A DNA stretch of 53,235 bases from Acidithiobacillus sp. (GCF_027322205.1 NZ_DAHVHY010000005.1:1-53235); one strand, 5' to 3'; positions 39,835-50,390 are shown, numbered from the stretch's first letter. Numbers and translations: made by a program. The notes: generated by a model from the sequence alone, not told the origin.

Positions 39835-42800
39835 TTATCCTGTACCCGAAGAAACTGCGGCCGTTCTTTTTGGTCGGGAACTTTCAAAACCACCATTCAC
39901 TTTCAATAAAGCCATGTCGGCCAACCGCGAGAAAAAAGGAACGCCGCATTTCTGCACTTTGCGTAGGCATCGCACGGCCCTTTTCCCATCCTGTGGCTGG
40001 ACATGATTCAAATACCAGTTGGCCTCCTGGAGCAACAGGTGCCAAGTCATAAGGAACGATGCGGTTTTATTCGCTATTTTCCTAGATTCCACTAAATCAG
40101 CTAAAAATAAATCGCTACCAGCAGATAGCAAGGCAGCGGATTTTACGATAGACAGGAAGGCTAGGCCGCTAGGCCAGATGTTTCTTATGCAATCAATACC
40201 GGACTGCATTTTTTGTAGGTGGATAGATTGATTTGATTCATCTTCAAGAATACCCAACCAGCCGCGAAATACCTGACTATAGGCAAACCACATGACCAAC
40301 GACTCCCGGTTACAGATTTCTTCAATACGAAGCAGACTATTCTTCGCAGCAGCGGTAGAATTACCGAAGAAATCCAGCGCAAGCTGCATGGCAGAAACGT
40401 AGGCCACACTGGCTTCCATGCCGGAAGTATCTGCCAGATTGCGCGCATAGGCGATTTCTTCCCTACTTTCTTCCGGTCGGCACAAGAGTAATAATACCAG
40501 CGCTTTGTAGCAATGAAGGCTGATCTCCAAGTTCTCTCCGAACATGGAAATGCTCAAGTGGCTATATTCCTCTTTCCAATGTTTCTGTCCTTCTGAAAAT
40601 AGCTGGTACGCCTCTTCCACACTCCCCTGCCAGGCGAGGGATACCCCTTTTGCAAATCTCCCAACGGTAAGGCCAAATCCATTATCAGGACAGTGCTGGG
40701 CACAAGACAATAGCTTCTCTGCTGCCGATATGGCCTGATACATATCGCCGGAACTAAAGATTTGTAACCAGATGCCCCATAATGCAGCATAGTAGGGTCT
40801 TCCACCTATTTTGTACTGTGCGCAAAGAGCGAGAATATGAGCAAAACTGGATCGTGCCGCCTCGCACGCATACCCATCATCCATCACTGAAACTATGGCA
40901 AAATCGTGATGCAAATGTATCTCATCCCTCCATGGCTCCGATCTTTCCCCATGATCGCAAAAATTACGGATCGCCTTGGCAAGATATTCCTTCGCTTCCT
41001 TGAAAGCATACAGTTGCATCGCACGGTGGCCTGCACGTTGCCAAAATGGAACTGCGGCTGCGATATTTCCGCCCAATTCGAAATGTTCTGCAATCATTTC
41101 TGGGTAAACACCGCCTTCCAGGTTGTCGACCAAAAATTGGGCAACGTCAAGGTGCATCTTTTTGCGCTTTTCTGGTGGTATTCCGGAATATATGGCGTCA
41201 CGATATAGTTCATGATAGAATTCAAACCCATGCGCGCCCCTGATCATGATATAATTATCGAAAAGGACTGGAATCAGTTCCTCGACCAAATAACCGCTAT
41301 CGGCACATATCAACGAAAGCAGCTTCTCGCTACAAAGGGGTCCCAATACCGAAGCAAACTGCGCAACCGATAACGCCTCACCCAGAATCTCTAGGCGAGC
41401 CAGGATGACATCCATGATTTCACTTGAAATTGTTGTCGGATTGGCATTGCTTTCTTTTAATTGTGACGATGTCTGCTGAGATAAGACTCTAACAAAGAGC
41501 GGGATACCGCAACTGCGCTGCGCCACATCCAGATACCACTCCTCCGTACGGTCAGGTTTGATTGAAGCGGCCATCCTTGCGGCATTAGCTTTAGATAAGG
41601 GACTGAGATTTATTTCTTTGCAGTTTGGCCAATTGGTGGTGGTTAGTGCGAAAGTTGTTCGTGCCGTAATAATCACCAGAACCGGTAGCACTGCTAATTT
41701 TTCCATCAGCAGGCTCATCAGTTCCAGCGAGGCATGATCAGCCCAATGCAGATCTTCAATGGCAATCACGCGGGGAAGCGATCCAAGTCCGGCAGCCAAA
41801 ATCTCCAGAATGCTTTCATACAAGATTTCTTTATGCCCATCTGTAGCGTCTACGGAAAGATTTTCTTGCCCTCCGATATCGAGCCAACGCACCCAAAGAT
41901 CTACGGTTAATGAGTCGTTTATTCCATATTCTCCGAGCAGTCGCGCAATCTCTATTTTATTGATCCGGGTGCTAAAATTTACTTCTAAAAGATCACGAAC
42001 GACATCGGCTACAGGAGATAAGATGATTTTCGAATATTCCGGCAAGCACTGATAGGTCCGCCATGAAACATCACCTGCCACTTTACGAAAATCTTCAAGC
42101 AAGTGGCTTTTCCCTATTCCTGCATCGCCGCGAATCAGCATAACCGCACCTATTCCGGTCCGCTGCACGATTCGCCATTTGTTCACCAGCGTTTGCAATT
42201 CCACATCGCGCCCCACAGTTGGAACTGCTGCACGGCGCGGTGATTTCCGCGAATCGAGAACCTTATAGAACCCCATCGCCCCCTCCGGCGCTTGCCAAAC
42301 ACCAGCAAACCGGGTTGAAAACGCATTGTCCAACCGATCCAGAGTCGCGATGGAGACAAGGATTTCTCCGTTGCTGTGTCCAGCAATGGATCGAGCAATA
42401 GCTGGGACCTCTCCGATCAGATCCTGCTGCCCGCCCGGGCAGGCCATCATGATTCCGCTATGCACGCCGACACGTAATGTTTTGTTGCGGATGCTCTGCC
42501 CAATGATAGAGAATGCAAGAGCGACAGCGCGTCTTGCACCATCATCCATGCCACAAAAGCGGATCTCCATGGCCCCATCGGGAGCAACCTGTAGCCTCCC
42601 TGCAAAGCGCGTCGTAGCCGCCTGAATGGTGGGATAGAAATGCACAAAAACCCTTTCGAGGGTTACTCCTCTATCATCTTCTTGCCCGAGGATAGGCAGT
42701 AATACAAGAACACTAACGGGAATCTGCCGGAAGGTGGCGGGAGCGCCGGTAGGGGGCAAAGCTGGCGACAGGCCTTTGTAGGTAGAAACCAATCTTTGCC

Positions 42801-43566
42801 GCAGATTTTGTACCATAGGCCCTGGACGTCGGCCCTGCGATTCGATGACCCTGCGCTGAAATAGATCGTATTGCGCCAACGCGGCATGGACATTATCCCG
42901 GCTCAAAACTCGCATCATGGCAAGATTGGCATTGTCGCTAAATGGGGAAAACGCAACCCACCGGTTGGCCACCTGGAGAGCCATGGCGGACCTGCCTTCC
43001 TGTTCGTACTTGCAAACCAGAAAATCCATAGTTGCTTCCACGCGATTGGAAATCTCGTCATTCCTACGCCGCCGCCAAAGCAACCATGCTCCTTCCGGCT
43101 CTTGTTCACCCATCAGAAACGGGCCGGACAGCAACGATTCTACCCTTTGCCAGCTCAACTCCTCGCCAGCAGTCGCAAGTTCGTCGGTATCCAGCAAGAT
43201 CCGATCCGGTGCAAGCCCTATGAAATGGCGATCGCCGATGATCGTCTTCTCGGCAATGGGTCCCAAGGCAATACGCAACTGGTAGACTGCCTGCCGCAAG
43301 CGGGTGCGCGTTATCTCCGAATCGATATTCGGCCACAACAGCTTGGCTATGCCATCCCGCCTCTGCATGTTACGCTCCAAGGCCAAATAGGCGAGCAGCA
43401 ACCTGCTGGATTGGAGCGCCAAGGGCTGAATATTGCCGTTCACAATCAGCCTAACCGGACCAATGACACATACTTTCACTAACGTGCCTTTGCGTGACTG
43501 TAATTTATTGATCTTTTTGGAGGGCATCACAGACCTTTTTAAAACGACATTATCATCGTATTGCAT
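39835..43566 (-). CDS. Large multidomain regulator: SARP/BTAD DNA-binding + degenerate nucleotide-cyclase-like + AAA ATPase + TPR-like C-terminus
   Basis: LQSSRLLLAYLALERNMQRRDGIAKLLWPNIDSEITRTRLRQAVYQLR; RVGVHSGIMMACPGGQQDLIGEVPAIARSIAGHSNGEILVS; VGRDVELQTLVNKW...GDAGIGKSHLLEDF; IAIEDLHWADHASLELM. Confidence 0.85.
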   Translation of the reverse strand: MQYDDNVVLKRSVMPSKKINKLQSRKGTLVKVCVIGPVRLIVNGNIQPLALQSSRLLLAYLALERNMQRRDGIAKLLWPNIDSEITRTRLRQAVYQLRIALGPIAEKTIIGDRHFIGLAPDRILLDTDELATAGEELSWQRVESLLSGPFLMGEQEPEGAWLLWRRRRNDEISNRVEATMDFLVCKYEQEGRSAMALQVANRWVAFSPFSDNANLAMMRVLSRDNVHAALAQYDLFQRRVIESQGRRPGPMVQNLRQRLVSTYKGLSPALPPTGAPATFRQIPVSVLVLLPILGQEDDRGVTLERVFVHFYPTIQAATTRFAGRLQVAPDGAMEIRFCGMDDGARRAVALAFSIIGQSIRNKTLRVGVHSGIMMACPGGQQDLIGEVPAIARSIAGHSNGEILVSIATLDRLDNAFSTRFAGVWQAPEGAMGFYKVLDSRKSPRRAAVPTVGRDVELQTLVNKWRIVQRTGIGAVMLIRGDAGIGKSHLLEDFRKVAGDVSWRTYQCLPEYSKIILSPVADVVRDLLEVNFSTRINKIEIARLLGEYGINDSLTVDLWVRWLDIGGQENLSVDATDGHKEILYESILEILAAGLGSLPRVIAIEDLHWADHASLELMSLLMEKLAVLPVLVIITARTTFALTTTNWPNCKEINLSPLSKANAARMAASIKPDRTEEWYLDVAQRSCGIPLFVRVLSQQTSSQLKESNANPTTISSEIMDVILARLEILGEALSVAQFASVLGPLCSEKLLSLICADSGYLVEELIPVLFDNYIMIRGAHGFEFYHELYRDAIYSGIPPEKRKKMHLDVAQFLVDNLEGGVYPEMIAEHFELGGNIAAAVPFWQRAGHRAMQLYAFKEAKEYLAKAIRNFCDHGERSEPWRDEIHLHHDFAIVSVMDDGYACEAARSSFAHILALCAQYKIGGRPYYAALWGIWLQIFSSGDMYQAISAAEKLLSCAQHCPDNGFGLTVGRFAKGVSLAWQGSVEEAYQLFSEGQKHWKEEYSHLSISMFGENLEISLHCYKALVLLLLCRPEESREEIAYARNLADTSGMEASVAYVSAMQLALDFFGNSTAAAKNSLLRIEEICNRESLVMWFAYSQVFRGWLGILEDESNQSIHLQKMQSGIDCIRNIWPSGLAFLSIVKSAALLSAGSDLFLADLVESRKIANKTASFLMTWHLLLQEANWYLNHVQPQDGKRAVRCLRKVQKCGVPFFSRLADMALLKVNGGFESSRPKRTAAVSSGTG

Positions 43567-43692
43567 AACGGCGTAAAACTGCTATGGTAGAAAACGTGAT
43601 CATGGCTATAGTATGATGGCATTCGTACCAAAGTATGGATCAGACTGGCACCTCCGCGGAGATAACGAGTAGCTCTGGCATCGTGCTCGCCA

Positions 43693-44451
43693 TCAGGTAC
43701 AGGAAGATGTATTATTCTTGCTTTGAATGGCCGGCGACTGCATGAGCATCGTGGAATTGGCTACCAGCGGTATTCCCCCATTCGCATAGCACGCCGCTTG
43801 CCAAGCTCCGCCAACGCTGATTGCACCATTTGCCGCCAACGATTTTATCGTAGTATTGATCAAAGGCACGATCAAATGGTAACAATAGTTTACGCGTATC
43901 TTGAGCAGGTTGGCGTCCTGAATGTCCTCACCCGAGCTGGCTCCCACCGTGGTAGGCTGGTACAGTAGACGGGCATTGGGTATTTCCGTTACGTTGCCGC
44001 CCCCCGCATTACCCGATGGCACGCTGACACCGAAATCGCTAAATGCCGCCGAACCGGGATTCAGCACCTGAATACAGGCCGTCCCTGGCGTATAGACAGC
44101 CGCAAGCGCGCTCGCCTGGGCCACTCCCGCCATGGTTACTCCCGTACCAAAGCTCGTATTCTGGTAGAGTGGTGCCAGACCGCTGGCCAGGCCCTCCTTC
44201 ATGGAGGTTGAACTGGCGTTGTTCAGCGTCCCCTCGCGATCAGCGTAAAAGGCTGCCTGGTTCAAGGTGGATTTGGCCATAAAGACCAGGGCAAACTGGA
44301 AAGCGCCAAGGATGAGCAGCAGCAAAACCGGCAGGACGACAATAAACTCCGCCATCGCCTGCCCAGCGTGCCCGGCTCCTGGGTCCTCTAGGGTGCTCCT
44401 CCTTGACGAGGAGGTGTGGTTCCGCAGGGGCACTGCAGGCAAGTCACTCAC
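43693..44451 (-). CDS. TadE-like pseudopilin
   Basis: AGQAMAEFIVVLPVLLLLILGAFQFALVFMAKSTLNQAAFYADREG; G/QAMAEF cleavage-like site. Confidence 0.85.
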   Translation of the reverse strand: MSDLPAVPLRNHTSSSRRSTLEDPGAGHAGQAMAEFIVVLPVLLLLILGAFQFALVFMAKSTLNQAAFYADREGTLNNASSTSMKEGLASGLAPLYQNTSFGTGVTMAGVAQASALAAVYTPGTACIQVLNPGSAAFSDFGVSVPSGNAGGGNVTEIPNARLLYQPTTVGASSGEDIQDANLLKIRVNYCYHLIVPLINTTIKSLAANGAISVGGAWQAACYANGGIPLVANSTMLMQSPAIQSKNNTSSCT

Positions 44452-44971
44452 GAGGCGCTCCTACCCGTTTCTCTGTACCTGATTTATTCGCGTTCGCGGG
44501 CGGCGACAACCGCCATGAGGCGGCGGCCTTCCCGTCGATATCGAGCACGGGCAGCTTTTCCATACCATCGAGCAATTTCTCGATCAGCACCTTGTTGGGA
44601 TCTCCGGGAGCTGTGCTCTGATAGGCCTGGATCAGAACGGCCCAGGCCTGCCGCAGGCGCAAGACACCCATGTTGTAAAACACTGTAGCATTCCCCGGGG
44701 TGATTTCGATGGCCCGCCGGTAGGCGGCAATGGCCTTTTCAGGCTGTTTGGAGAGCACATAGAGATTTCCTAGTCTTTCCCAGATCTTGGGATCGTCCGG
44801 TGACCGGGACGCGAGCGCCTCGTAATCATTCAAGGCTGGGCCCATCTGCCCAGCCGCATAGGCTGCATTGGCCTTCTGATTGAGGGTCAACAGCGGTTTG
44901 CTCTGCATCTCGGCGCATCCCGAGAGCGATAAAAAAACCAGAGTTGCTGCAGCTATTGCCCGCTTTTGCAT
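44444..44971 (-). CDS. TadD-like TPR lipoprotein
   Basis: MQKRAIAAATLVFLSLSGCAEMQ lipobox; TPRs (PKIWERLGNLYVLSKQPEKAIAAYRRAIEITPGNATVFYNMGVLRL). Confidence 0.85.
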   Translation of the reverse strand: MQKRAIAAATLVFLSLSGCAEMQSKPLLTLNQKANAAYAAGQMGPALNDYEALASRSPDDPKIWERLGNLYVLSKQPEKAIAAYRRAIEITPGNATVFYNMGVLRLRQAWAVLIQAYQSTAPGDPNKVLIEKLLDGMEKLPVLDIDGKAAASWRLSPPANANKSGTEKRVGAPRE

Positions 44972-45318
44972 GAGACCTCCTCCCATCTCAACAATCTGCC
45001 CGCTGCAAAACCCAGCCGGTCAGCCTCTCCACCCGCCATCTCAAGGGTGAAACGCGCACCCAGTGCGGCGGTAAAGCGCCATGGAGAAAGCACGTGTACC
45101 ACCTTGACCACTCGCCAGAGCCGGTTGATAAAAACCACGTCCAGCGCATATGACATTCCCATGGTGTGAACCGAGTTGCAGGGGGCGATCAGCAAACCTT
45201 GGCCGCGACCTGGTGCCGGGCTGCCGAGCAGACCGCGCGTGCGTTCCCACGCAGTTTCGGTCCTCCTCACGGTCACCGCCAGACCGCCATCTTCCGTATG
45301 GAGCGATCCGCACTTCAC
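44953..45318 (-). CDS. DUF192 family protein within Tad operon
   Basis: RTETAWERTRGLLGSPAPGRGQGLLIAPCNSVHTMGMSYALDVVFINRLWRVVKVVHVLSPWRF...EMAGGEADRLGFAAGRLL. Confidence 0.9.
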   Translation of the reverse strand: MKCGSLHTEDGGLAVTVRRTETAWERTRGLLGSPAPGRGQGLLIAPCNSVHTMGMSYALDVVFINRLWRVVKVVHVLSPWRFTAALGARFTLEMAGGEADRLGFAAGRLLRWEEVSCKSGQ

Positions 45319-46193
45319 AGCAATCCCTGCTGCTTGATCATCATGACAATGGGAAAGGCCAGCACGATAAACGTCGTCGGAAAAATGAACAGCACGAGTG
45401 GCAACATCAGCTTGACGGGTGCCTCCATCGCCAGCTTTTCCGCACGCTGAAAGCGCTCCATGCGCCGCCTTTCCGCCTGCATGCGCAAGACTTTGCCGAT
45501 GCTGGCCCCAACCTGCTCGGCCTGGATGATGGAAGACACTACCGAGCTGACTTCCGGAATCTTCAGACGAGCGTCCATACGGCGTAGGGAATCCGCCCGT
45601 GACAGCCCCGCACGCAAGTCACGCAGAACCAGAAAGAACTCCTGGCGCATCGGCCCAACAGGCCCCTTTTCCACAGTCTGGGCCAACGCCCCCGAGAAGT
45701 TGGTGCCAGCCTCTACAGCCAAAACGATATAATCGAGGAACATCGGTAACGCCTTGAGAATGTCTTTCTTGCGACTGTTGTAGCGACCGTTCAGCCACAT
45801 GACCGGGTAGACAAAGCCCAATATCCCGACCATCGTCGCGAGAAACAGTCCCGTTGAGCCTAACGGTCTGGTCCCGAGCCAGATCAGCACAAAAGCCGCT
45901 GTAGCGGCGATGAAGCGGATGGCATAGAACTCTTCGGCGTTCATCATGTAATTGGCGCCGGACCGGGCCAGCATGCGATGGGCACTTTCGAGCCACGGAG
46001 CAGGCATGCGGCCACCCGCATAGTAGGCGACAAAGCGTGTCAAAGGCCAAATGAAACGCAACAGTGGAGGTAACGGGTCGAGATAACCCCGCTCATCATC
46101 AGGAACCTCCCAGTGCAGACCGGAAAATGCCCATATCACCAAGATTACGGTCAGAGCCACTGCCAAACCGATGCCGATGTAGTACCATATCAT
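45315..46193 (-). CDS. tadC: Tad pilus inner-membrane protein TadC
   Basis: T2SF domain: LDYIVLAVEAGTNFSGALAQTVEKGPVGPMRQEFFLVLRDLRAGLSRADSLRRM; next to tadB. Confidence 0.9.
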   Translation of the reverse strand: MIWYYIGIGLAVALTVILVIWAFSGLHWEVPDDERGYLDPLPPLLRFIWPLTRFVAYYAGGRMPAPWLESAHRMLARSGANYMMNAEEFYAIRFIAATAAFVLIWLGTRPLGSTGLFLATMVGILGFVYPVMWLNGRYNSRKKDILKALPMFLDYIVLAVEAGTNFSGALAQTVEKGPVGPMRQEFFLVLRDLRAGLSRADSLRRMDARLKIPEVSSVVSSIIQAEQVGASIGKVLRMQAERRRMERFQRAEKLAMEAPVKLMLPLVLFIFPTTFIVLAFPIVMMIKQQGLL

Positions 46194-46230
46194 CGCCGAA
46201 CCCCTTTCAACTTATTATTTTTACTCATTA

Positions 46231-47091
46231 TTATACGTCTATGCTGGTGATCTTGCGGATGCCGATGTAACCCATGAACTCCATGGCGGCAATCAGGGTG
46301 AGCACCCCCCAACCCGTCACGCTGTGAAACAGGGGATGCATGGCGACCGGCTGCAACTGGGTGAGCACCAGCATCAGCAGGATAGGCAGGCCGGACATCA
46401 CCACGCCCTGAATCTTGCCCTGCGCTGTCAAGCTCTTGATTTTTCCTTCCGTCTGCATCTTCGTGTACAGCGTTTCCGCCAGCGATTCCAGCATGTCCGC
46501 CAAATTGCCGCCGACCTCCCTGGCAATGCGCAACCCCGCGGAAAAGAGCATGAACTCCTGAATGGGCAGGCGCCGCTCCATATCCCTCACCGCATCTTCA
46601 AAGCTGGCCCCCAGCCGCTGGGAACGAATGAGCATGGCGAACTCCTGGCTCAAGGGAGCCTTGCTCTCATTCACCAGATTTTCCATGGCGACCGCCAGGC
46701 TGGACCCCGCCCGTAGCGAACTGGACAGCATCATCAGCGCGTCCGGGAACTGCGAAATGAACTGATCCAGGCGTTTTTGGCGCACCCTCGCCACGATCCA
46801 CTTCGGCGCAAAGATCGGCAGCAACACGCTGGCGGTGGTGAATATCGGGTTGGAGGTAATGATCCATACCAATACCGGAACAAACAGGAATGCGGCAAAG
46901 TTGACATAGGTCAGCTTTTCAAAATCGACGAAGATGAAGAGGTCCTCCAGTTCTCTGTAGGTACCCTCCTTGATGCGCTTCTCTTGCCATTTCGCGCTCT
47001 TTCCGAGGACTTGCATGAAAATCACGGCGAAAAACAGAATGGCGCCGAACATGACCCCGCCGATCAAATAGATATGCATACCGCGGCTCAT
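46231..47091 (-). CDS. tadB: Tad pilus inner-membrane protein TadB
   Basis: T2SF domain: FPDALMMLSSSLRAGSSLAVAMENLVNESKAPLSQEFAMLIRSQRLGASFEDAVRDMERRLP. Confidence 0.92.
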   Translation of the reverse strand: MSRGMHIYLIGGVMFGAILFFAVIFMQVLGKSAKWQEKRIKEGTYRELEDLFIFVDFEKLTYVNFAAFLFVPVLVWIITSNPIFTTASVLLPIFAPKWIVARVRQKRLDQFISQFPDALMMLSSSLRAGSSLAVAMENLVNESKAPLSQEFAMLIRSQRLGASFEDAVRDMERRLPIQEFMLFSAGLRIAREVGGNLADMLESLAETLYTKMQTEGKIKSLTAQGKIQGVVMSGLPILLMLVLTQLQPVAMHPLFHSVTGWGVLTLIAAMEFMGYIGIRKITSIDV

Positions 47092-48806
47092 AGTCTCATC
47101 CCCCCGCTTTTATTGCCCTGGAAGATGCTGCGATCCACGTCGATTCCGCGTTTGGCCAGATCTTCGTAAAACTCCGGTATCGCCCCGGTCGCGATAAAAT
47201 CGCCCTGGATTTTACCATCGGAACCATAGCCCTTTTGATTGAAGAGGAAGATATCCTGGAGCTGAATGGTGCCATTCTCCATGCCCGTCACTTCCGTGAT
47301 ATAGGTGACCTTGCGGCTGCCACAGGAAAATCTGGTCTGCTGGACGATCAGCTGTACTGCGGAGGAGATCTGCTGGCGAATGGCCTGCAGGGGCAACTCC
47401 ATCCCGGCCATCAGCACCATCACTTCCAGACGGGACAGCGTATCGCGGGGCATATTGGCGTGGACGGTGGTCAGCGAACCATCGTGACCGGTATTCATGG
47501 CCTGCAACATATCCAGGGCCTCGCCGCCGCGACACTCGCCAACGACGATGCGGTCTGGGCGCATGCGCAGGCTGTTGCGCACCAAATCGCGGATCGTTAC
47601 GGCCCCCTGTCCCTCCACATTGGGCGGCCGCGCCTCCATGGATACCAGGTTGGGCTGATAAAGGCGCAGTTCCGCCGCGTCCTCGATCGTCACCAGACGC
47701 TCGTGGCCGGGAATGAAATTGGACATGATGTTGAGCAGGGTGGTTTTGCCTGATCCGGTACCGCCAGAGATCACGATGTTGCGGCGTTGCTCCACGGCAA
47801 GGCGCAGAAACTCTATCATCGGTTTGCTTGCGGAATTGTAGCGGACCAGATCCTCGTCCGTCATCCGGTTTTTGGCGAACTTACGGATGGTGATGCACGG
47901 CCCCTTGAGTGCCAATGGCGGGATGATGGCGTTGACGCGGGAACCGTCCTTTAAACGTCCGTCCACCATCGGCGAGCTTTCATCAATACGCCGCCCAAGG
48001 GGCGCAATGATGCGTTCGATGGCCGACAACACGCTCTTGTCGCTGGAAAACAGGATTTCGGACGGCGTTAGGCGACCGCTCTTTTCGACAAAGATCTCGT
48101 CATACTTGTTGACCATGATTTCCGTGATACCGTCGTCGGCAAGGAGCACTTCCAGCGGTCCAAGACCGACCGCTTCGTGGAGAGCGGCCTGTACCAACCG
48201 CTCCCGGTCGCCGTCTTTTGCCAATGACGGGTCCTCGTTGATGATCTCTTCGATCAGCTCTTTCGTCCGCTGGCGCAATTCCAGTTCGGTCATCTTCGTG
48301 GTATCGATGCGCCGAAAATCCATGCGTGATATCAGGCGCTCCTGAACGATGCGGAGGGTGGCGAACTGATGATGGTCACGCGAGACCTGCGGCGCCGCCC
48401 CAGCCGCAGCGCCGTCGCTGGAGGAGGTCCCGCCCGCCACCACAACCGGAGTGGCCACCACTTCCCCCACTGGAGACGGCGCTTCTCGGGGGGCATCCAC
48501 TTCGGTCGTTTTATTGAGCACCTCCACCGTCAGCAGATAACTGCCGATCTCCACGATGTCGCTGGGCCGCAACGGACCCGTGGTGCCGCTGATGCGGTTG
48601 CCGTTGACCTTCACGCCGAAGGCGCTGGCTTCATCCTTGACGAACATCGCCGATTCATCCTGAAAGAAGGTGGCGTGCTTCCGCGCCACCTGCCATCCCT
48701 GCAGGACCACCAGATTCTCGTCCGACTTCCCCACCGAGCAGCTATTGGCAGCGCAATTGACCTGCTCGCTTTTCCCGCGGGAGTTGGTGTTGTTGATTCG
48801 AAACAT
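47088..48806 (-). CDS. tadA: TadA/CpaF secretion ATPase with N-terminal FHA domain
   Basis: C-terminus: [80 protein letters not shown]-terminus: [40 protein letters not shown] is FHA-like. Confidence 0.95.
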   Translation of the reverse strand: MFRINNTNSRGKSEQVNCAANSCSVGKSDENLVVLQGWQVARKHATFFQDESAMFVKDEASAFGVKVNGNRISGTTGPLRPSDIVEIGSYLLTVEVLNKTTEVDAPREAPSPVGEVVATPVVVAGGTSSSDGAAAGAAPQVSRDHHQFATLRIVQERLISRMDFRRIDTTKMTELELRQRTKELIEEIINEDPSLAKDGDRERLVQAALHEAVGLGPLEVLLADDGITEIMVNKYDEIFVEKSGRLTPSEILFSSDKSVLSAIERIIAPLGRRIDESSPMVDGRLKDGSRVNAIIPPLALKGPCITIRKFAKNRMTDEDLVRYNSASKPMIEFLRLAVEQRRNIVISGGTGSGKTTLLNIMSNFIPGHERLVTIEDAAELRLYQPNLVSMEARPPNVEGQGAVTIRDLVRNSLRMRPDRIVVGECRGGEALDMLQAMNTGHDGSLTTVHANMPRDTLSRLEVMVLMAGMELPLQAIRQQISSAVQLIVQQTRFSCGSRKVTYITEVTGMENGTIQLQDIFLFNQKGYGSDGKIQGDFIATGAIPEFYEDLAKRGIDVDRSIFQGNKSGGMRL

Positions 48807-48821
48807 GCCCTACCTCCTGGG

Positions 48822-50390
48822 TCAGGATTGAGTCTTGAGCGGGATGGTCGTCTGCACCGTTACAGGCGGCGTTTTTGCCATGGAGGTAGCGGCGGGTCCT
48901 GCTTTCCCTGCGTCCGGGGCCGCCGGACTCGGCGCCGCGGGCGTCTTCCCAAGCTGCGATCCATCCGCTTTTCCCACCCCGGCCGGAAGCAGGTGGCTGC
49001 CTGGTCCCACGCCGAAGCCCGGCATGTAGATCCCCTTGCCCGCCGTTGCATTGAACTGGTGCATGAGCTGCGTGCCCCGCAGTACCGCTTCCTGGTTCAC
49101 GACAGAGTTGGGATTGAAGATCACCGGCGTGACGAAGATCACCAACTCGCTCCTGCTCGCCTGGAAGTTGTTGTTCTTGAACAGATACCCGAGGATTGGA
49201 ATATCGGAGATCCAGGGGAACTTGGTCAGCGTTGACGAGCCTACGGAATGGATCAGTCCGGAGAGTACGATGGTCTGACCGCTGTGCACATTCACCACCG
49301 ATGTGGTTTTGCGCGTCAGGAAGCCCGGATAGCCGTTGACTGTCACAGTGGGGTCGATCTGGCTCACTTCCGTGGAAATGCTGGCCAGCACGTTGCCCTG
49401 GGCATCAGCCTCCGGCTTGATGTCGAGCTGTACGCCATACTTTTTATAGAGCACCGAGGTCTGGCCGAGGGCGCTGCTAATGGGAATGGGCACTTCGCCG
49501 CCAGCGAGGAAGGTCGCATTGCCGCCGCTGCGTGTACTGAGCTGCGGATTGGCGAGGATATATGCATCACCGCTCTGGACCGCCAGATTGATCGTCGAGG
49601 TCAGCGTCGAAACGAGGCCGAGATAACTCGCAAACGGGTTCACGGTCAGCGGCAGGCCCTGCAAAGGTCCGGCCGGACCGTTCAGCGTATTGCTTTGCAA
49701 TCCGCCCTGGGTCACGTCCCCCAATCGATACGTACTGTTATGTACGAAGTCACCCACCAGCCCGACCGCCGGTCCGGCGATGCCTTGTTGCCACTGGATG
49801 CCCAAGTTGTGCAGCGCATTTTTCTTGAAATCCACCACCTGCACATCCAGATAGACCATGCGCCGCATCCCGACACTGTCTGACCTGACCATATCGGTGA
49901 CACCGGGGAAGGTCTTGGCGATATCGGCCACCCGCTTGCTTTCCGTTGGATCGAGGCTGCCCGACAGGACGACCCTCCCGCCCTCCTGATCGATATGCAG
50001 GCCCGGCACGCCATGAAGTACCGCCGCCACCTGCCGGTAGCTTTGCCCAGTATCATCACCAGTGACGAAAACATGGTAGGCCTGCAGTTCATTTGTTTTG
50101 GACCACACGTATAAATCGGTAGTGCCCGTACCGGTGGCCAGCAAAACGATTTGACTCTTCAAGGTCTTGACCCCGATGATCTTGCCATTGCCAATGGCAA
50201 CCCGGGTGACCCCTTCGGCTGGCAGGACCTTTACTTGCCCATCGTAAAGCTGCAGCGTGTGGCGCACCATGGGGACCTGGGTAACCGGAGAGAGTCCTCC
50301 TTGGGCTGCCAGAGCCGGCTGCATGCCGACCATGGCGCCGGAGACAGCGAAGGCAACAGCTCGAAACCGTGTGTTTATTTTGTTGATCAT
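48822..50390 (-). CDS. rcpA: Tad pilus secretin RcpA/CpaC
   Basis: Secretin core VPIPISSALGQTSVLYKKYGVQLDIKPEADAQGNVLASISTEVSQIDPTV...VVNVHSGQTIVLSGLIHS...IPILGYLFKNNNF. Confidence 0.95.
   Translation of the reverse strand: MINKINTRFRAVAFAVSGAMVGMQPALAAQGGLSPVTQVPMVRHTLQLYDGQVKVLPAEGVTRVAIGNGKIIGVKTLKSQIVLLATGTGTTDLYVWSKTNELQAYHVFVTGDDTGQSYRQVAAVLHGVPGLHIDQEGGRVVLSGSLDPTESKRVADIAKTFPGVTDMVRSDSVGMRRMVYLDVQVVDFKKNALHNLGIQWQQGIAGPAVGLVGDFVHNSTYRLGDVTQGGLQSNTLNGPAGPLQGLPLTVNPFASYLGLVSTLTSTINLAVQSGDAYILANPQLSTRSGGNATFLAGGEVPIPISSALGQTSVLYKKYGVQLDIKPEADAQGNVLASISTEVSQIDPTVTVNGYPGFLTRKTTSVVNVHSGQTIVLSGLIHSVGSSTLTKFPWISDIPILGYLFKNNNFQASRSELVIFVTPVIFNPNSVVNQEAVLRGTQLMHQFNATAGKGIYMPGFGVGPGSHLLPAGVGKADGSQLGKTPAAPSPAAPDAGKAGPAATSMAKTPPVTVQTTIPLKTQS

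Noticed and set aside
42871-43482. 203-aa plus-strand ORF
   Set aside because: Antisense to the large regulator; no recognisable domain.
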